The translations under genes and the position numbers were made by a program. A DNA stretch of 64,000 nucleotides, from positions 878,616-942,615 of the forward strand of contig MNCI01011145.1 in the NCBI GenBank assembly GCA_015680685.1, given 5' to 3'. Shown here in pieces: positions 46,256-59,207 of this stretch. Source of the DNA: Gnetum montanum. Its lineage: Eukaryota; Streptophyta; Gnetopsida; Gnetales; Gnetaceae. Position 1 is the stretch's first letter, and each line of letters starts with the position of its first letter. A model generated the notes under the pieces. That model worked only from the letters and a program-made list of their open reading frames with translations. It was not told the origin of the DNA and did no database searches.

Positions 46256-46609
46256 CTGAAAAATTTACCCAAAGAAATAAGCACACTGGTACAGAAAGTC
46301 CTTTATTCTCTCTTTCTTACTATAATCCTTTATAATTCGTAAAACAGAACCCCACAAAATGTTCAATGGATATTTCATATGTAAGATCACTCAAAATTTC
46401 AGTTCATAATGAAAGAACTTGTGGCTTTTAATAGGAAATTTACTGCATAAAAAAACACCATAGGACCCTTAAAGGAACTGCCATTAACAGAAAAGGTTCC
46501 AATGATAGACGAAATAATTTAAAAACAAACTTATATCAGGTACAACACAAGCTGGAAAATGAAAAAAAAATTTAAAAATTGTCTAGGGATGACAAGAACA
46601 GTATTTGAA

Positions 46610-46800
46610 CTATGACTGACCTAAACTATTTTTATTACATCTATGTGGAGAGCCTTCAGATCTACTGAACAAGTTCAGTTTCAGTTACCATGTTTTGCAT
46701 TATGTTTTGTGAATCTCAGTATTACCCACTGGGATTGAATCTATGACTTAATAGGATACAAGTCAAAATCTCTAACCACCAAGTTCCATCCTATTCCACC
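46610..46800 (-). mobile_element. tRNA-derived SINE copy 1
   Basis: The minus strand shows a tRNA-like head with GGTGGTTAGAGATTTTGAC (A-box-like) and AGATTCAATCCCAGTGGG (B-box-like). The body is TACTGAGATTCACAAAACAT and GAAACTGAACTTGTTCAG. The same body is at 55890-56095. Confidence 0.6.
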
Positions 46801-47155
46801 ATTATTGATTTGTGAGAATGATTTCTGACAATGAAACATAATGGCTATTCTGCAATGACAATTGTTTTAAGACTAGTCAATAGAAGGTTAAAAGCCATCC
46901 TCAAGTAAGCTCTTGTTGGCAAAAGTAGAAAATGCAATATCCATTAGATGTAGGAAACCTACTTATGAGGGCTATTGCAATATCTGCAAAATGCAAGAAA
47001 CCCATTAACTTTTCTTGTAATGTTTGTCTCATGTTGCAAGATCTATACGAATTTCTGCCAAGATCATTGGAATTTATATCCTGATGTGAAGACATGCCAC
47101 TAACAGAATTCACTTTTTTTTTAAATCATCAAACATAAGGAAACGTGACTTCCTG

Positions 47156-47814
47156 ATGATCTACAAACAAAGAGCAATTTTGTTATCCTCTACAGAGTCT
47201 GAATATAAAGCTATTCTAAATCTTGTCACAAAACTCAGATGGTTGAAACAATTATTTGGTGAATTAAAGGAAGAAAATTCTAAACCAATTACCCTGTTTT
47301 GTAATGAACAAAGTGCAATCAAGTTGATCAAAAATTCAATTTTTCATGAGAAAACAAAGCACATTAAAATAGCAATTCCTTAAGTCAAACACATATTTGC
47401 TAAAGATTTTATTTTCCTAGTTAACAACAAGAGCAATTTTGTTATCCTCTACAGATTCTGAATATAAAGCTACTTTAAATTTTGTCATAAAATCTCAGAT
47501 AGTTGAATCAATTATTTGTTGAATTAAAGGATTAAAATTCTAAACCAATTACTATGTTTTGTGACCAACAAAGTGTAATCAAGTTGATCAAATATCCAGT
47601 TTTTTATAAGAAAACAAAGTACATTAAAATAGTAATTCCTTCAATCAAACACATATTTGCTAAATATTTTATTTTCCTAGTTTATATCAGCACCAAAGAT
47701 CAGTTGGTAGACAATAAAAGCTTTCAAAGATTTGTTGAAGGATTACATCTAAACACTTCTTGTCTCAACCCACTGAACTCTACCATTTCAAATAACTTTC
47801 AAGCTATGTTGTAA
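47156..47814 (+). pseudogene. Copia RNase H fragment with internal tandem duplication
   Basis: Ty1/copia RNase H end: LSSTESEYKAILNLVTKLRW, then CNEQSAIKLIKNSIFHEKTK. The same section repeats from about 47430 (SSTDSEYKA.., CDQQSVIKLIKYPVFYKKTK) and continues with YISTKDQLVDNKSFQRFVEG, the C-terminal copia motif. Two units of about 259 bases are in tandem (starts 47171 and 47430). Stops are present in both. It lies in an intron of the BASS locus on the opposite strand. Confidence 0.83.
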
Positions 47815-48650
47815 ATCATCATCATGATTGTAACTGAAAACTTATTTGGACTAAAATTAAGTTTATTAACTAAATATTGTTTAACTGTCTGGTTTAACTG
47901 TTACCAGTTATGTCTTTTCATTTCCCATGATTGCTTCTTTTCATCTATCTTAAAAGATGCAAGAAATATTGTAAGATGTATGCAAGTTAAATTGGAGTTA
48001 CAACAAGAAGTGGGATTTTCATTCCTCCTGAAGCTCTCTGTTTCCATTCTTTCTTTAATCTATTTTCAAATTCAGTTACCCCAACAATACAGAGTATGCA
48101 TTATCTCTGTGCACCTCCAAAGCTTATACACCTGTGACATTGAAAGATAAATTTCCTTACAATTTATGTTTTTAGTGGGTTGAGCAATAAGAGTAATTCG
48201 TGTGAGTGGATATAATGAATTTTCTTTGCACTAAGAGTACAATATTTAAGTTTTTTTAAAAAAAGATATATATATGGATAGTTAAAGGTACTTGTATATA
48301 CTTTGCTACATAAAAATTGACTGACTATCTTGAAGAATTAGAATTGTGTTGGTATGTTGCAATGCTTGTCAGAAATTTCAGTGATACGCAGTGGTTTCCA
48401 AATTATCATATGTATATGTATATATGATTGGTGTGCATGGATGCATAGTTTCTGCATATAAAGTTTTACCGCTGTTCATTGTATTATGTGTTCCACAGTA
48501 CATGTCAATCCTACAACATGGGATGTAGTTTTGCAAAGTTATCATTAGAACTGGTGCTTCACTGGAAATAGGTCTCAACCCGTTACAGGGTATGTGCAAG
48601 GAGCAGGAACAGTGCTAAATCCCATTATAGGTCACTGGAAATGATGCATT
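47815..48650. other. Noncoding, possibly the Copia 3' LTR
   Basis: Follows the copia pol end at LTR distance, but no terminal repeats were identified. Short TA-rich repeats lie at 48265-48280 and 48410-48425. Confidence 0.3.
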
Positions 48651-51600
48651 TATTGGTCTATCATAGATAAATTTCATTTTATCTATGAGACCAGGTTAAT
48701 AAATGAAGAAGGGTGGGGTGGGGGTAGAAGTTCCCAAACACCTACTCAAGAACAATGAACATCCCTAGAAGGGAAGGGGCCCCACGAAGGATGAACGTCC
48801 CAACAAAAGACAACTTGGAGAGGGCATGCCCCACCCCAAAAAACTTCCTGTAGACAAAATTACAACATTGCCCAGCCAATGGCTACAAACAGTATAACAT
48901 TCAAAACCGAACCCTAAGAACCCGATTGCCTACATTGGACAGTTCCTTTTGAATCTTGTGAATTGTGGCATTACAGAGGTCATTGGAGTTTCGTGCAGGG
49001 GCATCATGCCAATTCTGACATCACAAAAGTAGCAGCTTCTTGAAATTCCTTAAATTCTTCTTCCCTTTGTTTCTTCATGTCTTCATCTAGGGTGTCGTGC
49101 TTGTCAAGATGGAACTTGGTTGACATGAGTCTGATGAATCATCTCAGCCTAGCCCATGAGGCATTGCAGTTAACCCCCATGACAATGTAGGGGCATTTTT
49201 CCCATGCGCAACCAACACCTAGCATTGGATTCATGCATGGCATCTTGGTTCTTTTTCATCTGTTGTTCCTCTAGGAGGACCCTAGCCTATTGTTCTCTCT
49301 CCTCTTCCTCTCTTATTCATTGTTCCTACTCTTCCTGCAAAAGGTCCTCCCAAATATGTTCCTTGAGTTGGTCCTCCAGCTAGCTTCTGAAAGCAATGTC
49401 CCTCAATGCTTTCTAGCATTGTTCCTCCTTAGCAACCTCACTCAAATAGTGCTCCTCTTCTCCACTTCTTGCTAGCCTCCTCCTCATGACATTGCAACCT
49501 AGCCTTCCAACACTCCTGCTCCTCCCACACTCTAGCTTCGACCTCAATAGTGCCCTTTCAAAGGTTGGCCTCAAACTTGTCCTGCAACTCCTTACGGATT
49601 CTGTTTTCAACAACTTGGAGCTACTCCTTTGAGGGTTGGTCAATAGCAGAACTCTACTGACTAGATCTCTCCCACACCCCCATCAGCCCTTCTTGTTCCT
49701 CAAGCATTGTTTGTGCAAAGGAGGACACTTCACCCTCTAGAAGCGATCTGCATCTTGCATAAGTCACAATCACATAGGTGGGCTTTGCAAGCGGCAGTTC
49801 TAGAGGCTTCACCGCCTTCCACATAGCCAAAATAAGGCCAAAGTGGCACCCCCTTCTTCCCCACCTAAGGGAGGCCAAGAAAAACTTGGGAAGGTTGGGT
49901 AGCCACCCCTACTGCATGCAACGGAAGAAGCCGAAGTGCACCCCATGGAGTTTCTAAACATTACCCAATTGGACAAAAATGTTTTGGGGACTTGGCCGCT
50001 TCTAGTCTTGGGGACCACCCCAGAGAAAAAGGCCTCAACATCTTGTAGTCCTCAACCCGTTAACAATATTGTTTCCCCCACCACCAAAACATTGAGGTAT
50101 TCAGCAATGGTTGTTTCTATGAGGGTAATATAGACACCCTAGAAGGTAGTCGCATCCCCTCTCCACCATGAAAAGAAGGAGGCATCCGCAAGGTCCAAGT
50201 TACTAGTGAGAAGGGGGAGAAGCTCGGCCTAGCACATCCACATCACCTAGTTCCACAGGGCTTGGTTGTTCCTATAAATTTGGTAGTCAAGTTTGAAGGT
50301 CAGTGTGATGCCCATGGCAACAATAGCCTCCTTCTAAAGCTTGGAGACACACAGGGCAATTTGTCATAAAAGAGGGAGCAATGCAGCACAAAAGATTTGG
50401 TCATTGCTAGCTCACCAGAGAGCCTAGAGCACTACGCCAAAGGGAGAGTCCCTGTGCAACTGTATTATGGATGTGATTCCCAAGGCAACCCAAACTACTT
50501 GACAGAAAAGGAACTGAAATGCACAGTGTTATGTCATCTCTATGATGTTGTGGCAAAGGGGGGGCAAGTGTCACTTATATGGAGGCTGTGTTCCCAAAGC
50601 AAAGCCTGCATAGGGAGCACCCCTTGGATGGAAAACCAAATGAAACATTTAATATTTTCGGGAAGCTAACCTTTCCAAACACTATTCCATCCTTGTCTTG
50701 CAAGGTATTTATGTTTAAGCATTTCCTCTGGACATGCCCTATGAGTCTCATCTACGTCAATTTTTCAGCGAACCAACAGATATTGCGCTACAAGTGGAAG
50801 CCCTACACAATAGCCTCCTACAAATGATATTTCCAATTGAGAATTGACACCCATTGCCTTCTCGTATCATTTTGTAGAACATAATTAATGAGGGATTGGT
50901 ATCCCATCAAAATGATATCTTCGAACCCTGTCATCCCCAAACCCCCCAAGTTCTTTGGGCATGCCACCTTTTCTCAATAAACGAGATGCATTCGATCACC
51001 TCCCTTTCCACTAGACTAGACAAAGTTATGGATGAGTTGGTCAATTTTGGAGATAACACCCTTGAGGGGGACTGCAACAGAGGCAATGTACCTTCCCATG
51101 GCCGACAAAATAGAGGATGCTAGTAATATCCTTCCCTTAGTGAGAAAACAGGAGGTATAGTACCTCATCCTAGTTTGAATTTTCTGGATTCACCGGATCC
51201 AAGTTGCCTTTTGGTTCCACGCATACATGGGCACTCCCAAATAAGAATCCCACAAAGATCCTTGGAGAATTCCTACAATCCTACATATCTTCCCCTTAAC
51301 TATTGCATCAATGCAAAGAAAGTGGGTTGCAAACTTTACCTAGCTAATAGTAAGACTGATCTCCTTGGACATTCTCCCCAACACTCTAGCCACAACCTCT
51401 ACCTACGAAATAGACGCACATGTGACCAAGACCATATCATCTACATAATGTTCAATGACATATGTGATCTCTTCAATGTTCAGCCCATGAACTCCCTCTG
51501 CCCTGCAATATGTGTTCAAGGTATCCATAGCCATGATAAAGAGATAAGGGGAGCAAGGGTTCCTTTGATGCAATTCCCTATGAGGGGCAAGAAAACCCCC

Positions 51601-52330
51601 ATAGCTACTTGTTGATGTCAAAGGAATAGGCCCCAAAGGCCTAAAGGTTTATGCAAAGATTGACAAACTTTGGATGGAGCCCTTTCTGTAACATGATGTC
51701 TTTCAAAGGGGCCCAACAAACTGTGTCATATGCTTTTGCAATGGTGAGCTTGATGCACATGCCTAGAAATTTCACTTTCTGCATAAATTAATGATCTTCT
51801 ATAGTAACAAAATCTGGTCCTGGATGTTTCTGCCCTTGACGAACTCTATCTACTAGATGCCCAACAAGGAGGGGTTGGAGTCTAGAGACAATGATCTTTG
51901 TGAATAATCTTAGCAGAGTATTACACACCCCTACTGGTCTAAAATGGGCTGGTTCAATAGGGTGGGGGTTTTAGGGATAAGGACGATTCTTGAGCAATTT
52001 ATTTCATGTCTAACTTGTCCCCAACAAAGCATGAGATTGAAAGCATCAACAATGTTATCTCCAAGGATATCGAAGAAATGTCTGAAGAATTACACCAACC
52101 ACCCATTTGGCCCCAAGGCCTTGCCAACCTTCATGGATCTTAGCACCTTAAAGAGTCTGCTCTTTGTGCTATGGGCAAAAAGTCTTTCATTATCTTAATC
52201 TTGGATGACCCTCTAAATGTGGATAGAGCTAGGGGATGGATCTTCCCTAGACCAAATTCTAGACCAGTCCTATTGCATAGCAATGGCCTCCGAATCGTGA
52301 ACCATGTTCCCCCTTAGTTGATGTGATGTG
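48650..52330 (-). mobile_element. L1-type LINE, reverse transcriptase and 3' region, minus strand
   Basis: Minus-strand reading gives the motif GKALGPNGW (about 52100), RHFFDILGDNIVDAFNLML and IVLIPKT, then the RT core with GFLAPHRELHQRNPCSPYLF (about 51590). The catalytic motif is YVDDMVLV (about 51440). A long degraded region follows to about 48700, with pieces such as LERLASRKY, GGAPYAGFALGT-like text and a Gln/Glu-rich end. Numerous stops show decay. It sits in a BASS intron in the same orientation as the gene. Confidence 0.8.
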
Positions 52331-54439
52331 AAACGAACCACCTCTCCTTGAACTTTTGCATTAACAATTGTGATAGTCTTTTTGTGTGTTTGTGTGCATG
52401 TTTTGTTGACAACTTGTGTGTGTGCTTTGTTTGGACTATGGTGGAAATGGCTAATTGGAATAGTAATAAATTTGTTGACCGAATTTTTATATGTATTATG
52501 ATTAAATGTTTAAATACTTTATGCATAAGAAATATGTTTTAAAATACATGCTGGGAATGTTTTAAAATAATAATAATAATAAACGTATGGGAAAACAAAA
52601 TATTTTCTGTTCTATTTCAACAAAGATGCTGAGAAACAAAAGAAAAATAGAGGACAATACTCTAAGGTGTGCCTCAAGAGCTAAAACAAGTATGTTGAAA
52701 TGCAAAAGAATGCTCATACTGAGGAACTTGACCTATGAATCAAGTTGGAGGAACCTGACCCATGAATCAGGGATATTATGTGCAAATATTGTAGCTTTAT
52801 ATTTTATTTCATATTTTATCTAAATGTGATGCATTGCTCTTTTTAGTTTAAAATAGTAAAGTATAAGTACCCTCTCCATGGTTGTAGAAAGGTCACGTGA
52901 TGACCTTTCAAGGCTCGTAAGAAAATGGGAAAATTCACATCATTGATGACCTATAAAAGAAGGTGCCTTATTTGATTATGCATCCTGAACTGCCATTATC
53001 ATGAATCTATTTTGAAAGCCTTTTCCTTGCATCTTCTGACAATTCTGAATGATAAAAAGATAGATATTATGCTGGAATGTTTTGTAATTATCAAGAGGAA
53101 TTGAACTTGAGATCTAGCAAAATATGAATTCTGAAATATCAAAAATTGTTGATTTAAGAATTGTACCTACAACTTGTGAATATACATATTTTATTGATTT
53201 TTTTTATAGTGATCATGAAGAGAATTGAACTCATGACTCATTGTTCAAAAGAGAGAGAGAGAGAGAGAGAGAGAATTTTCAAAAGAAAGAAAAGAAAACA
53301 AATAGTTCTCAAGAAGTCAGTTACAAGAAACCATCCATTATCCCTTATTCCACCTACAAATAGGGAGAGGAGGAGAGGAAAAAAAACACACAAGGCAAAA
53401 GTAGCTAAGTAGAACAAAAAAAAAGGGGTGGGGGGGATACAGCAACAAGGAGTGTGACTAGGAAGGGAGAGAAGACTGTGGCTGCTACAAGAGACAGCAA
53501 GGAGAAAGAAAACAAGTGCTACATAGCAATCCAATATTCTGATAATTCCTCCTAGTAAGCAAGATATCTAAGCAAGGAGGCAAAATGATCCATCTCTGTT
53601 ATGTTTGATAATGGCCAGCAAGGGTTGATTTTCTCAAACTTCTCTCTTCTTGCTTACCTAACCACCTTCACAATGCTTGTATGAAATTATCAAGATTGTT
53701 GTTGTAAGCTTAGATTGTTGAAACCTTTATTGCTTTTTTTGAATCTCTCCACCCATCCTCTGCACTCTCACACCTAAATGACTTGGATGACAGTTGTTTC
53801 TGTAACAATTCAGAAACACCCATAACAATTTGGGGCATTTTTGGCAAAAGATTGCCAACACGAGCCAAGGATCCCTGATATGAGGATTGGTACCACTAGC
53901 AGAAAGTGAGAGTATCCTTGGGCCCATGGGTAATTGTGAATGTTTTAAAATTGTTGAATTCTTGGGTTTTGGTTGGAATTTGGTTGATGAACCCTCCCCC
54001 TTTGAATGCATAAATCTTGGATCTGAAACTTGAATTATACATTTTTTTCCCTATACCTTCTCAAGTATGATTTTGATGTCTTTATATAAGTTGATGAAGT
54101 GGGGGAAAACCTAGTATGTTAATTCATGGTTGTGATCTATCTATTCTCTGTTGTTGAACATATGAATTTCCTAATTAAATGATTAATGGTAAAATGGTTG
54201 CAAGAGTTAAATTCATATGATCTTGTTTTGTGTGTTGTTGGAAATTATAAAATATTATTATGTGATTAAACAAATCTGAGATTATTAATTTATCTGCTTT
54301 TGTGGTCATTTCTTTGGTTTACAAATGTGTAAATGATCCTAATTAGATATTTCTTTTTAGGTTGAATACAAAAAAAAGTTTGATTCTTTTTTAATCTGAT
54401 GAATCTTACATAGATATTTTACTATGGCTATTTCTTTTT
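52331..54439. mobile_element. Insertion inside the LINE, LTR-like
   Basis: The stretch separates two parts of the LINE. It has a TATAAAAGAAGG box at 52952 (plus strand), a GA microsatellite (53250-53274), (ATA)n near 52568 and no coding motif. It may be a solo LTR, but terminal repeats and a target duplication were not found. Confidence 0.35.
53250..53274. repeat. GA microsatellite
   Basis: About twelve uninterrupted GA units. Confidence 0.85.
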
Positions 54440-55190
54440 AAAATTATCTCTTAATTCTTAAAATTAATGGTGATTGACCTATTTTAGAGCTAGATCTAGG
54501 CACGGTTGATTTCATTTTAATTTTATAGGTTATTGTTAGTTTGATTGTTGTAGAAAGAAAGCAACCTATGCATTTTCTTCTTTCAACTAGCTTTCTTTCT
54601 GAGGGGGCTTCGGGTGTTAGCTCTTGCTCCCTATAAATAGGTACTGCATGATCGATCATTTTCACTTCCCTATTAGCTTTTTCCACAGTAAAGAAGAACT
54701 TTGTATTCCAATCCCCCTCTCTTAGCCATCTTGTCCACACTCGATCTTTCTAGTACTGTTCCTCTTCTTTTGAAAGCTGTTGCAGTTGGAGAAGAAGATC
54801 GTGCTCTTCCTCATCCAGTTGTTGCCCAAGCTCCTGTCTGGCCTGAATGTCCAGAAGTCATTCTTGCAAGCTGGCTCGATGTTCTTTGAATGTATATTTG
54901 TCTCCTTTTTCTCATTTTCCATATCTTCTGCTTCAGGGCACAAAGACCCTTCTTAAGGAAGTCCCAGGGGTCCTTCTGCAAAGGGTAATCCTTCCAAATA
55001 TCTGCAACAAGCTGGGCAAGCCAAGGCCTAGGGAGCCATGCCCGCTCCATTCTGAAAGATGCCGGTCCCAGTGCACTAGAGGCATGAATAGAGCAGATGA
55101 TTGGTCTGTGATCTGAGGCCCTTTACTCATACCCTGGATGTATAATTATAGAGTCAACCAATTTTCACTTTTATCTAACCACTTGTAAGT
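54440..55190 (-). mobile_element. L1-type LINE, endonuclease end and linker, minus strand
   Basis: Minus strand: the endonuclease C-terminus with SIIIHPGYE and SDHRPIICSIHA (about 55100), then FRMERAWLPRPWL (about 55045). The linker has MWTRWLREGDWNTKFFFTVE (54740), matching the LREGDxNTxFFH motif before RT in plant L1 elements. The upstream endonuclease is absent, so the LINE is 5'-truncated near 55190. It continues at 52330 after the insertion. Confidence 0.8.
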
Positions 55191-56418
55191 CATTTTAGTT
55201 TATAAGAATCAGGATATTCATATAACGAATCTAGGTTAATCATGGAGAATTAAAATGGAATTCTTCTAAATTAAATCTCTCCAGATATGGTGTTTCATTC
55301 CTACTAGTATAGTTTCACAATTTTTTATATTTTCATTTGTTTACTTGCCAAAGAGTTTCCAAAATGCATCTCAATATGTGAATTTTAGAGTTAAAATTAA
55401 AATGTTGCCATCCAGAAACATGAAATGAAATCCAAACTTTCTAACAATACTTACAGCTTCAACCCCAGTTGGTTGTAAGAAGATATACAGGCATTCGGCA
55501 AAAGATAATGGATGAAGTTGAACCATGTTCAATACATACCTAGGGAACCTATTGAGATAGATATAATAAAAAAAACTCAGTTCAATACTTCAATTCAGTA
55601 TAGTATATTGAAATCCATTAAATGCATAAAACACTAGTCCTCGGCTAGCAGATTGCTAATTTCTCCATCCCTAACACAAGAGGCATGAGTTCAACTTCCT
55701 CGGTAAAAATTAGTCAACTAGGCTATATAAAAATAATCATCTAGAAAAGTATCTAGACTTGCATTTTAAAAGGTTTTTAGTTCTCACCTTTCCTATCCCA
55801 AATAAATGGAAAAGCATAGTATACCTAGTTACACTCAATGCCTCCTACAACTCTGTCAAGATATCAGAATCAAGCATTCTGTGAAAAATGAACTGCATTC
55901 TGTCAAAAACTAAACTGAACTAATTGTGTGACATGCATATGGAAAGACTCCCTATCTTTTAGGAAGATTTCAATTTCAGCCATTATTTTTTGCACAATGT
56001 CTATGTATCTCAGTAAACCCAGCGGGTATTGAACCTGTGGCTTGTAAGTTGCAAGTCACAAGTTGTATCAATAAGCTAGATCTCATTGAAAAGAGAATAA
56101 CATTTCCTACTCTCGGACAATCATAGAGACTATTAAACATGCATGCTCAAAAAAAATTGGAAAGAGAATGTGTTATGGCAACTATACCAACAAAAAACAG
56201 GAAAATGACGTAATGATTGATAAGGCATCCAGTGCACACTTTGTATTTATCTGACAAATAATATGTGTAGCCATTTAATTTGATCTGTTCGTTATTGTTC
56301 GTGAAACATAACCATCATGATAACAAATGCATAATCAAACTTAAAAGTAAAAACATACATTGCCTTGACCTATTGTTTGTAGTTTTATATAAGGAAACAT
56401 GTATTTCTTAAAAGTCAC
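55191..56418. other. BASS intron 3 sequence
   Basis: AT-rich, with a second SINE copy (55890-56095) and a weak tRNA-like segment (55638-55695, plus). No exon was recognised. Confidence 0.5.
55890..56095 (-). mobile_element. tRNA-derived SINE copy 2
   Basis: The minus strand has CAGGTTCAATACCCGCTGGG (B-box-like), then TTTACTGAGATACATAGACA and TGCAAAAAATAATGG, parallel to copy 1 along its length, including TCTTTCCATATGCATG against TCTCCACATAGATG. Confidence 0.6.
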
Positions 56419-56549
56419 ATGTTTGTAAACCAGTTGAATGATGGTGGAAAAACAAGCGCCAAGACTGTACTTGCTGCAACAACATGTGGGATATAGGAAT
56501 TTGCACTTTCAAGCACCTTTAAAATGTTATTCTCCTTCTTACAAGAAAT
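56419..56549 (-). CDS. BASS exon 3
   Basis: 131 bases between GCAG and GTGACT. It encodes ISCKKENNILKVLESANSYI and PHVVAASTVLALVFPPSFNW, ending FTN. It covers the first membrane segment of the family (PHxVxxxTxLALxxPPSFxWF). It starts in phase 0 and ends in phase 2, fitting exons 2 and 4 exactly. Confidence 0.82.
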
Positions 56550-59014
56550 CTGCATGACTAAAAGACCTTAAAGTCAAACTGAAATGAAAAACATCTAATT
56601 TTCCTGATGATATTCCTAACATGCAATGAGCAGATTATACAGAAATGATAAGTTTTAACCACAGTAAATGTGCTCATTGTACAAAAATGGATGATTTAAA
56701 GTTTCAATAAAAGTATTATATCATCAAAATGCTGTTGCAGAACTTCTGACATGCAAATATTCCTATTGCCATTACGTATGAGTTCAGATAAAACGGTAAA
56801 GGTAATTTGGTGCAAAGATCGATGAAACATTAGATGTTAGGAAACAAAAGTTCAACAATTGATAAGTTCAAGTTACATTTCATACAATCTTAAAATGGGA
56901 ATTTGATCAATGAACATTTATATTGACGGGAATAAAATATGGAATTCAAATATTTGATAGATATGCCAACTTTTAAAATTAGATAGGCTTTGGCTTTAGA
57001 GTATCTAGGTTGGGTTAATTACATATTTTAACATGGGCGATGTGTAATTCTGTCTTAATGAAGATGAAAAAACAAAATTTAAGCCATGAGATTTCAAGGA
57101 TAACACTATCTTGCACAGTCAATGCAAAATAGGAACAAAATAAAATATCCTTTGCACTCACTCTAAACATATCAGAAGCTAAAACATGTTTTGAGACCTT
57201 GGGATATTTCATATTATTTTACAGGTAAAAAGATAATGCTATTAATCATAAAGTTCAGATTTGAAGTACCTCCATTATCCCCTGGAATCTTAGTCATCAA
57301 TCAAGGAACATGGTCCAAGAAAATTAGATTTATGCCCACTCAACTATGTAACTTGCAATGTTATCGCTAACTCATCCATTTCTTGTACCATCCATAGTTT
57401 GTGTTTTGTTTTTTTGCAAGACGTTTCAAATTATATTAGATTCATCATTAATTGCAACTAACTTCTTAAGCATTAGAGAGAACAATAGCATTTTAATTAA
57501 CAGTACTTTAAATGTACTAGATAATGGTTAGTTTTAAGATATAAAAAATTTGTTTGAAATTTTAAAAGCTATAAAATTTTAAGTTTAAAAGGTATAACAA
57601 CTAGTTCTACGAAGACTACAACCAATGTTAGCAAAACAAAGATAAATTAAATAACAATTAGTTAAAAGAAAGCGTCAGAAAAAAGGTTCAAAATATAATT
57701 AAATCTCGAGAATAATTGAAATCACAACTTCTTACATATAAGGCACAACAATAAAGTCATGTTATTATTAATGATAAACATACAAAATACTAAGCAACAA
57801 TTCAAAACTATTACTAAACATTAAAAATAGAAAAAAATTAAACTACATAAGATTGTAAATAAGACTTCTAAATTGACTAATTTTTGTAAAGATAGGCCAC
57901 CAAGCCAAGTCGGGGCATCAAACCCAAAACAGTTTGACTATAGGCACACCTAGGACATATAGCTAAGTGGGTAAAATAGAGTTGATCTTGTGGGTGTTAG
58001 AACCAGAACTAGATGGTTATATATACCCCTGGACATATAGCCAACATGAAACTTTCGTAGAGCTTAAGCAGAACATTGTAGTGTGTCAAATCAGCTTATC
58101 CATTCTTGATTAATATATCTTTCAAGTGTTTTTTCAATTGAAGAGATAAAGTTCTAGCAATTTCACCAGCCTAACATTTATCACAATTGCAGGAGATTTT
58201 ATAATAATAATGTGTTAGCCTAGTGTTTGATTTGGAAACTAGAAGTTATGGGTTTGATTCCAATGAGTAGTACTAAGTTATGATATCATGTTCTATTTCA
58301 AGTTCGAAGAAGAAACATGGATTCAATTCCAGTGAGTAGTACTATGTTATCATATAATGTTCTACTTCATGTTTGAAGAAACATGGCCTGAAGTGAAGTA
58401 CAATGTCCTGAATAGAGTATTCTTTTTATAATTATATCAGTAAGATTTTATTATAGGATGTAAATATCTGGTTTTTAAAATTCTAGCCTTTCTTTATAAG
58501 AAATGTTAAAGAATGCTGAGTTCTTTATTTGAGAGTGAATCATGATTTCCTCAATTCTCTGAAACAATATTTAATGCATTCAAAGTATATGGAAACTGAA
58601 AACTGGAAACTTTTATTATGTCCAGGAAATCCTACACTCAAATTTCTAATTCTGAAACAAAATACAAAATACCCTACCAATTTTCAACAGGGGCACAATA
58701 CACTTCCATGAATAATCCAAAATTGTTAAAACAGAATCAAAGCTCTCAAATGAACCTATAACCAAATCAAGGGCACAAATCCCATCTCAACTGTTTGCCA
58801 AATAATAATTAAGAAACTTTCAAGCGTTATTCCGCAGTTGTTGCTCGAAGCATACCGAAAGTTTGAAACTGACCTAAGGAAACCAGATAAAGCCAAGCAA
58901 GATTGTCTTCTTCTATTAAGTTCTGAACTTGAGGACTTTAATTAGTGGAATCAAGTATATTGGTAAAATGTTAAACAAAGGAAAGAACCAGTTAAAAATA
59001 ACAGGCTAACCCAC
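56550..59014. other. BASS intron 2 sequence
   Basis: No exon or gene recognised; contains the tRNA-like repeat at 58205-58390. Confidence 0.5.
58205..58390 (+). mobile_element. SINE-like segment with internal duplication
   Basis: TGTTAGCCTAGTGTTTGATT resembles an A box and GGGTTTGATTCCAATGAG a B box. The stretch from the B box (about 58250-58318) is repeated in tandem at 58318-58386 (GATTCAATTCCAGTGAGTAG then ATGTTCTACTTCATG). Confidence 0.45.
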
Positions 59015-59106
59015 CTTTGAATCGTCAAGCTGGGGCCCTTTGTATCCACTGTTGTCAGAAATAGTCTCCGACAGCTCACTTCTAATCCTTTTTCCTTTCA
59101 TCTTAT
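59015..59106 (-). CDS. BASS exon 2
   Basis: 92 bases between a TGTAG acceptor and a GTGGGT donor. It encodes a hydrophilic linker, KMKGKRIRSELSETISDNSG then YKGPQLDDSK. Phases fit exons 1 and 3. No family motif is expected in this part; assignment rests on splice signals, open frame and phase. Confidence 0.6.
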
Positions 59107-59207
59107 CTACATAAACAGACCCACAAAAACCAAAGGATACATTAAAAATTTTAAAACCACGGAAGATGGAAAACTATTTTATCAGGCATAAATTGGAAGA
59201 ATCTTAC

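Noticed and set aside
53238-53534. Leu/Ser-rich minus-strand frame resembling a membrane protein
   Set aside because: Created by the GA microsatellite and pyrimidine-rich tracts; no conserved motif.
55638-55695. tRNA gene
   Set aside because: Has B-box-like GAGTTCAACTTCC but does not fold into an obvious cloverleaf and the flanks resemble SINE heads; too weak to call.
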